Source of the DNA: Solirubrobacter sp963792915
GTDB lineage: Bacteria; Actinomycetota; Thermoleophilia; Solirubrobacterales; Solirubrobacteraceae
Length of the DNA stretch: 64,000 bases
NCBI GenBank assembly: GCA_963792915.1
Contig: CAWBYD010000003.1
Span: forward strand, 930,001 to 994,000
Direction of reading: 5' to 3'
This document shows, in pieces, positions 59,507 through 64,000 of the stretch. The position numbers and the translations under genes are program-made. The notes beneath the pieces are model-generated. The model worked only from the letters and a program-made list of their open reading frames with translations, was not told the DNA's origin and did no database searches. Within the stretch, counting starts at the first letter, position 1. Each line of letters starts with the position of its first letter.

Positions 59507-60325
59507 GTGGCTTGGAACTTCACTCGCAAGGACGCTGTCCGCGGCGGCTTGGCGACAGTTGGCGTGGCATTGGCGCTGGTGGTGCCGGCGGCGGCGGATG
59601 ACGCTCCGGTGGTGACGCGGGCGCCGGAGATTCAGGGCACGTTGATGGTGGGTCAGACGTTGCGGGCGGTCAACGGGGCGTGGTCGGGCAGCCAGGACGC
59701 GGCGGCCAACTACACGTGGCGGCGCTGCCCGGATCAGGATTTCGAGGATTGCATCACGATTCCGCGGGCGACCGGGGAGACCTATCAGCTGACCAGCGAT
59801 GACGCGGGCTTCATGATGCGGGTCACGCTGGCGGTCAGCCTGGGCGAGGACTCCGATTCTAAGACCTCTGACCCGACGGAGCCGGTCAAGACGACCTCGG
59901 GGGCGACGCCGACGCCGGCGACGCCGGTCTTCAGCCTGCCGCCCGCGTCGGGTGGCGGGGTGTTGCCGGCGGGCGCGAAGCTGATCCGGCCGCGACCGGT
60001 GGTCCGGATCTCCGGGCGCTATACGGCCTCGGGCGCGAACATCACGCGCTTCACGGTGCTGGCACCCAAGGGCGCGACGATCAAGATCGCGTGCACGAAG
60101 GGGACGTGTCCGGTCAAGCACCAGACGATCAAGGGCGGGCACACCACGCACGTCAAGAAGTTCGAGCGCGCCCTGCGCTCCGGCACGCGGATCACCGTGA
60201 CCGTCTCGCGCAGCGGCTACGTGAGCCAGATCACCACCATCACCATCCGCGCCCGCAAGGCCCCGACGCGCAGCGACAGCTGCCAGCTCCCGGGCAAGAA
60301 GACCACCCAGAAATGCCCGTCGTGA
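59507..60325 (+). CDS. Secreted Ig-like repeat protein
   Basis: The product is 272 residues starting MAWNFTRKDAVRGGLATVGV with a signal peptide ending near AAADD. Residues 35-125 form the actinobacterial Ig-like repeat (RAPEIQGTLMVGQTL, NYTWRRCPDQDFEDC, TYQLTSDDAGFMMRV). A Thr/Pro-rich linker leads to a C-terminal beta-sandwich with a Cys pair (KIACTKGTCPV) and Lys-rich tail. Such proteins are abundant in Solirubrobacterales and are thought to be surface or adhesion proteins. Confidence 0.7.
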   Translation: MAWNFTRKDAVRGGLATVGVALALVVPAAADDAPVVTRAPEIQGTLMVGQTLRAVNGAWSGSQDAAANYTWRRCPDQDFEDCITIPRATGETYQLTSDDAGFMMRVTLAVSLGEDSDSKTSDPTEPVKTTSGATPTPATPVFSLPPASGGGVLPAGAKLIRPRPVVRISGRYTASGANITRFTVLAPKGATIKIACTKGTCPVKHQTIKGGHTTHVKKFERALRSGTRITVTVSRSGYVSQITTITIRARKAPTRSDSCQLPGKKTTQKCPS

Positions 60326-61094
60326 TCAGCGCGCCTCGGCGTAGCTGAACGTCTTTCGGCACTGCCGACGCGGACGGCTGCGCGCCCACGCGCAGCCGGA
60401 CCGTCCGCGCCGCCTCGGCGGTGCCCGGCGCCGAGCCGGCCAGCGCACGAGCGCCGCGAGTCTCATCGCGCGGCCTTACGCGCCCTCCTCGTACTTCTGA
60501 ACGACCAAAGTCACCAGCTTGCGCATGCATGCACGCCGAAGCCGGCGCTTATGCTTGACGAACCCGGACCCGATGTTTAGATTGCGCTCATCTTCACCGG
60601 TGGGCGGCCGGAGGACCGGCACACCGTGGTTCCAGTCAGGGGGAGAGCGCTGCGCGACGACCAGCCGTGAGCTAGCGGGGGCCGCGATCCCTCCTCCCTT
60701 CGCGCCTCCGTCACGTCCCGGAAAAACGCCCCGGAGTCATCTCGCACCATCCCCCCAGAGATGGCTTCGGGGCGCAGGGGATCTCGCGCGCCACCACGGC
60801 GTGGTGCCGCCGCTGCGCTTCGCACGCACGACCGCGAGATAGCGGCGCCACACGCCGGGGACGGGCGACCAAAGCCACCCAGGGTTTCGCTTTTTCTGCA
60901 TCGCGATCGCGGCGCTTCCGTTGGCCGCGTAGCGATCTTTTGCATATCCCGGCGTAGTAAGGCATGATGAGCAGGTCGTGGGACATGCCCCTGGGGGGCA
61001 TGAGGGACAGGAGAGGAAACGAGGAATGCGCCGCTGCACGCCCGCGGGATGGGCGGTCGTGTTGTCGCGGACCCACGTCTAAGGAGGAGCAGGA
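60326..61094. other. 769-bp stretch without a convincing gene
   Basis: Short open frames exist on both strands, but none has a good start, ribosome binding site or coding-like composition throughout. The region holds two near-copies of GACCAAAGYCACC(C)AG (60503-60517 and 60867-60882), an inverted repeat CACCACG-G-CGTGGTG (60792-60806), T-rich tracts near 60890 and 60935, and a strong hairpin just before the next gene. It may hold regulatory RNA or a decayed gene; nothing more can be said. Confidence 0.4.
60984..61002 (+). promoter_or_regulatory. Leader hairpin CATGCCCC-TGG-GGGGCATG
   Basis: A perfect 8-bp stem with a three-base loop lies 93 bases before the start codon of the ThuA/sorbosone-dehydrogenase gene. 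In the transcript it could form a leader structure or a protein-binding site. No known riboswitch class was recognised. Confidence 0.4.
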
Positions 61095-64000
61095 ATGAGG
61101 AGGAGAAGCGTGGGCGTGGCTCTATTGAGCCTCGGCCTGCTGCTGCCGGCCACCGCGTCGGCGAAGCCCAGCGCGCGCGAGCAGGCGGCGCTGGACACGT
61201 ACAAGGTGCTCGTCGTGACGAGCACGCAGGATGCGCTGTCGGCGGCGGGGATCGCGGCGATCCGCACGGCTGTCGAGAGCCCGACGGTCACGGTGACGGC
61301 GCCGGCGCCGGCCGACGTGGGCGCGCAGTTCACGCCCGCCAACCTCGACACCTACCGCGCGGTCGTCTTCCTGAACACCGGCATCGCGAGTCCGCTGACC
61401 GACCCGCAGCGCGCCAACTTCGAGGCGTACTTCCGCAAGGGCGGCAGTTTTGTCGGCATCGGGTCGGCGGTGGAGACCGATCCGACGTGGCAGTTCCTGA
61501 CCGACATCCTGGGCACGCGCTCGTCGGGACGGACCGACGTGCAGTCGGGCACCGTGAAGGTCTATGACCGCGTCCACGACGCGACCAAGGGCCTGCCGGA
61601 GTACTGGGATCGCACCGACAATTGGTACAACTTCTCGACCAACGTCCGCGGCGTCTCGCACGTGCTGGACACGGTCGTCGAGGACCCGTTCGGTCCTCAG
61701 CCGCAGGGTCAGACGCTCGACGGGATCGCCGGCGGCACGATGGGCGCCGACCACCCGATCTCGTGGTGCAAGGACTACCAGGGCGGCCGCTCGTTCTACA
61801 TGGGCCTGGGCAACACCGTCGACAGCTACGACGCCGGCTTGAGGTCGCACCTGAAGGGCGCGATCAGCTGGGCGGCGGGCGCGAGCGACCCGGTCTACAG
61901 CGACTGCGGCGCGACCGTGCTCAAGAACTACCAGCAGGTCAAGGTCAGCGCGCCGCCGAACCTGCTCGAGCCGATCGGCTTCGACCAGCTCCCGGACGGC
62001 CGCATCATCCAGACCTCGCGCACGGGCACGGTGCGCCTGCACGACCCGGTCAAGGGCACGACGACGATCCTCGCCGACTTCTCGAGCGCGAGCCTGCCGA
62101 CGACGATGCGCCTCTACACCAACCAGGAGGACGGCCTCTACGGTCCGGGGCTCGACAACAACTTCGCGACCGACCACTGGGTGTACCTGTACTACGCGCC
62201 CCAGACGGTCACGAACGTGAAGCTGTCGGACGGCTCGATCGTCACCCAGACGACGCCGAACACGACCCCGCCGAACGCCGCCGCGTCGCTGTCGGCCTGG
62301 GATCCGTACGTCGGCTACTTCCAGCTCTCGCGCTTCAAGTTCGTCGACGACGGCGTCAACCCGCCGTTCCTGGACCTCAACTCCGAGCAGCAGATCCTGC
62401 GCGTCAACAACAACCGCCAGGAGTGCTGCCACGTCGCGGGCGACATCGACTTCGACAAGAACAACAACCTGTGGATGACGACCGGCGACGACACGCCGGC
62501 GGCCGGCATCGACGCCAACGGCTACGGCCCGTTCGAGGACCAGCTGCTCGACGAGCAGCAGACGGTCCGCACGACGAACGCGACCGGCGGCACCTTCACG
62601 CTGACCTTCAACGGCCAGACGACGGCTCCGCTGCCGTTCAACGCGACCGCGGCCCAGGTCGACACCGCCCTGGAGGCGCTCTCGAACGTCGGCGCCGACA
62701 ACATCCAGACGAGCGGCGGCCCGGCGAACACAGCGAACGTCAACGTGTTCTTCCGGCGCGCGCTGCAGCAGACCAACCAGAACCAGATCACCGCCGACGG
62801 GTCCGCCCTGACCGGCACCGGCCCGACGGTGACGACCGCGACGGCGCAGGAAGGCGCCTGGTATCAGCGGCCGACCGGCGACGACCGGCGCTCGACGCTG
62901 AACACGAACGACCTGCGGGGCAAGCTCCTGCGCATCCACGTCAAGGACACGATCACCCCGGCGGACTTCAACCACGCCGACCTCGGCAGCGGTGGCGCGT
63001 ACACGATCCCGTCCGGGAACCTGTTCCCGCTCGTGGCCGGCGCGCCTCAGGCCAAGACGCGCCCCGAGGTCTACGCGATGGGCTTCCGCAACCCGTTCCG
63101 CCTGCAGGTCGACGAGAACGACGTCGCGTATGTGACCGACTACTCGCCGGACGCCAGCACGCCGGCGCGCAGCCGCGGGCCGTCAGGCGTCGGCCGCGTC
63201 GAGATCGTCCGGCACCCGGCAAACTACGGCTATCCGATCTGCTACTCGAGCAAGCTCGGCTACTACCGGTGGAACTTCCGTGAGTTCGCGCCGAACACGA
63301 CGACGGTGGGTACGCCGCTGGACAACCCGCCGCAGCCGATCGACTGCGGGGCCAACCCGCTCGTCAACGACTCGCGCTGGGTGCGCGACGGCGGCCCGGG
63401 CTTCGAGCCCGGCCTGCGCGACGTGCCGCCGGTGACCGATCCGGACATCTGGTACTCCTACCGCGACAACAACGCGGCGACGCCGCTCGGCACGCCGTGT
63501 TTCGGCTACTACGCGACGACTCCGGGCGCGATCGCCCCGGGCTCGACGACGGAGTGCCCGCGGCTGTTCCCGGAGCTCTTCACCGGAGGCGTGGGGCCGC
63601 ACGGCGCGGCGAAGTACCACTACGACCCGGCGAACCCGAGTACGACGAAGTTCCCGCCGTACTACGACAACTCCGTGATCTTCGGCGAGTTCACCCAGGA
63701 CACGCTGCGCGAGGTCAAGCTCGACTCGCAGAACCGCATCCTGAAGATCAACAGCTTCCTGCCCTGCGGTCAGGCCAACGTCCCCAACCCGGTGTTCACG
63801 TTCGAGTGCGACAACCCGATGGACATGCAGTGGGGCAAGGACGGCTCGTTCTACCTGCTGACCTACGGTGACGGCTTCTTCGCCGCCAACCCCGATGCCG
63901 GCATGTACCGGTGGGACTACGTGAAGGGCCAGCGCGCGCCGAAGGCCGTGCTGAACGCGGACCGGACCGACGGCCCGGCCCCGCTGACCGTCAACTTCTC
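61095..64000 (+). CDS. Secreted ThuA-glucose/sorbosone dehydrogenase protein with PKD start (3' truncated)
   Basis: The frame is open to the window edge with 968 residues visible. An AAGGAGGA ribosome binding site (61082-61089) precedes the ATG. A signal peptide (MRRRSVGVALLSLGLLLPAT) ends at ASA. Residues 30-270 form a ThuA-like domain (RAVVFLNTGIASPLTDPQR, GGSFVGIGSA). A six-bladed glucose/sorbosone-dehydrogenase propeller starts near 295 (GFDQLPDGRIIQTSRTGTVR) and continues after an insert of about 100 residues (488-586). A PKD-like domain begins near 947. ThuA-sorbosone-PKD proteins are presumed secreted carbohydrate oxidoreductases. Confidence 0.85.
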   Translation, partial: MRRRSVGVALLSLGLLLPATASAKPSAREQAALDTYKVLVVTSTQDALSAAGIAAIRTAVESPTVTVTAPAPADVGAQFTPANLDTYRAVVFLNTGIASPLTDPQRANFEAYFRKGGSFVGIGSAVETDPTWQFLTDILGTRSSGRTDVQSGTVKVYDRVHDATKGLPEYWDRTDNWYNFSTNVRGVSHVLDTVVEDPFGPQPQGQTLDGIAGGTMGADHPISWCKDYQGGRSFYMGLGNTVDSYDAGLRSHLKGAISWAAGASDPVYSDCGATVLKNYQQVKVSAPPNLLEPIGFDQLPDGRIIQTSRTGTVRLHDPVKGTTTILADFSSASLPTTMRLYTNQEDGLYGPGLDNNFATDHWVYLYYAPQTVTNVKLSDGSIVTQTTPNTTPPNAAASLSAWDPYVGYFQLSRFKFVDDGVNPPFLDLNSEQQILRVNNNRQECCHVAGDIDFDKNNNLWMTTGDDTPAAGIDANGYGPFEDQLLDEQQTVRTTNATGGTFTLTFNGQTTAPLPFNATAAQVDTALEALSNVGADNIQTSGGPANTANVNVFFRRALQQTNQNQITADGSALTGTGPTVTTATAQEGAWYQRPTGDDRRSTLNTNDLRGKLLRIHVKDTITPADFNHADLGSGGAYTIPSGNLFPLVAGAPQAKTRPEVYAMGFRNPFRLQVDENDVAYVTDYSPDASTPARSRGPSGVGRVEIVRHPANYGYPICYSSKLGYYRWNFREFAPNTTTVGTPLDNPPQPIDCGANPLVNDSRWVRDGGPGFEPGLRDVPPVTDPDIWYSYRDNNAATPLGTPCFGYYATTPGAIAPGSTTECPRLFPELFTGGVGPHGAAKYHYDPANPSTTKFPPYYDNSVIFGEFTQDTLREVKLDSQNRILKINSFLPCGQANVPNPVFTFECDNPMDMQWGKDGSFYLLTYGDGFFAANPDAGMYRWDYVKGQRAPKAVLNADRTDGPAPLTVNF

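Noticed and set aside
60460..60525. A 16-codon minus-strand peptide starting MRKLVTLVVQKYEEGA
   Set aside because: It has no ribosome binding site and no context; frames this short occur by chance.
60843..60960. Cyclic-di-GMP (GEMM) riboswitch suggested by the AAAGCCACCC-AGGG segment
   Set aside because: The GAAA tetraloop, its receptor and the 3' stem could not be found, so the resemblance is too short.
1..64000. tRNA, rRNA, CRISPR arrays, insertion sequences or prophage
   Set aside because: No cloverleaf with a GGTTCGA arm, no regular short repeats, no transposase or integrase and no phage structural gene were seen by eye. A covariance search was not possible.

Overview
The window is high-GC actinobacterial DNA with dense, mostly overlapping genes (many ATGA/GTGA start-stop overlaps) and almost no non-coding sequence. 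Secreted proteins built from the VGQTL...W..C Ig-like repeat, very large AAA/TPR regulators and a ThuA-sorbosone dehydrogenase fusion suggest Thermoleophilia/Solirubrobacterales (Solirubrobacter-like). That placement is an inference from gene content; no rRNA or tRNA gene was seen.

Layout. 1-3.5 kb: the end of a secreted protein and a secreted LCAT-type lipase/acyltransferase. 3.5-16.6 kb: three very large multidomain regulators (LuxR-AAA, adenylate cyclase-AAA-TPR, Ser/Thr kinase-AAA-TPR), with an animal-type haem peroxidase, two small membrane proteins, a SIMPL-domain protein and a DUF5995 protein among them. 16.7-26.5 kb: small metabolic and hypothetical genes, including an XRE-cupin regulator with an aminotransferase, a frameshifted PfkB kinase, a two-gene YeeE/YedE transporter, an HpaI-type aldolase and a GNAT enzyme. 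26.4-38.4 kb: central carbon metabolism, with sdhCAB, a MeaB GTPase, a MeaA/ethylmalonyl-CoA-type mutase and crotonyl-CoA carboxylase/reductase, which together point to the ethylmalonyl-CoA pathway. Between the mutase and Ccr lie VOC, luciferase-domain, quinone-oxidoreductase and MBL genes, a protein with an LQRAAGN-type leader, and a decayed AbiEi/DUF559-like remnant. 38.4-47.9 kb: CorA, an MFS exporter with its MarR regulator, a trypsin-PDZ protease, a DEDDh-GIY-YIG nuclease, a flippase-like membrane protein and a DrrAB-type ABC exporter whose ATPase is frameshifted.

47.9-53.8 kb holds the most unusual locus: a single 1081-residue protein made of two complete GroEL chaperonins in tandem. 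It is translationally coupled to a CopC-CopD fusion and a MauE-like membrane protein. 54.6-59.4 kb: five tightly coupled glycosyltransferase genes, the first and last being paralogues. 59.5-64 kb: a secreted Ig-like protein, a 769-bp stretch without a convincing gene, and the start of a large secreted ThuA/sorbosone-dehydrogenase protein that runs off the window.

Two clear frameshifts (PfkB kinase, ABC ATPase) and one possible frame switch lie in G or CG runs. They may be assembly errors or real lesions; read data are needed to tell.
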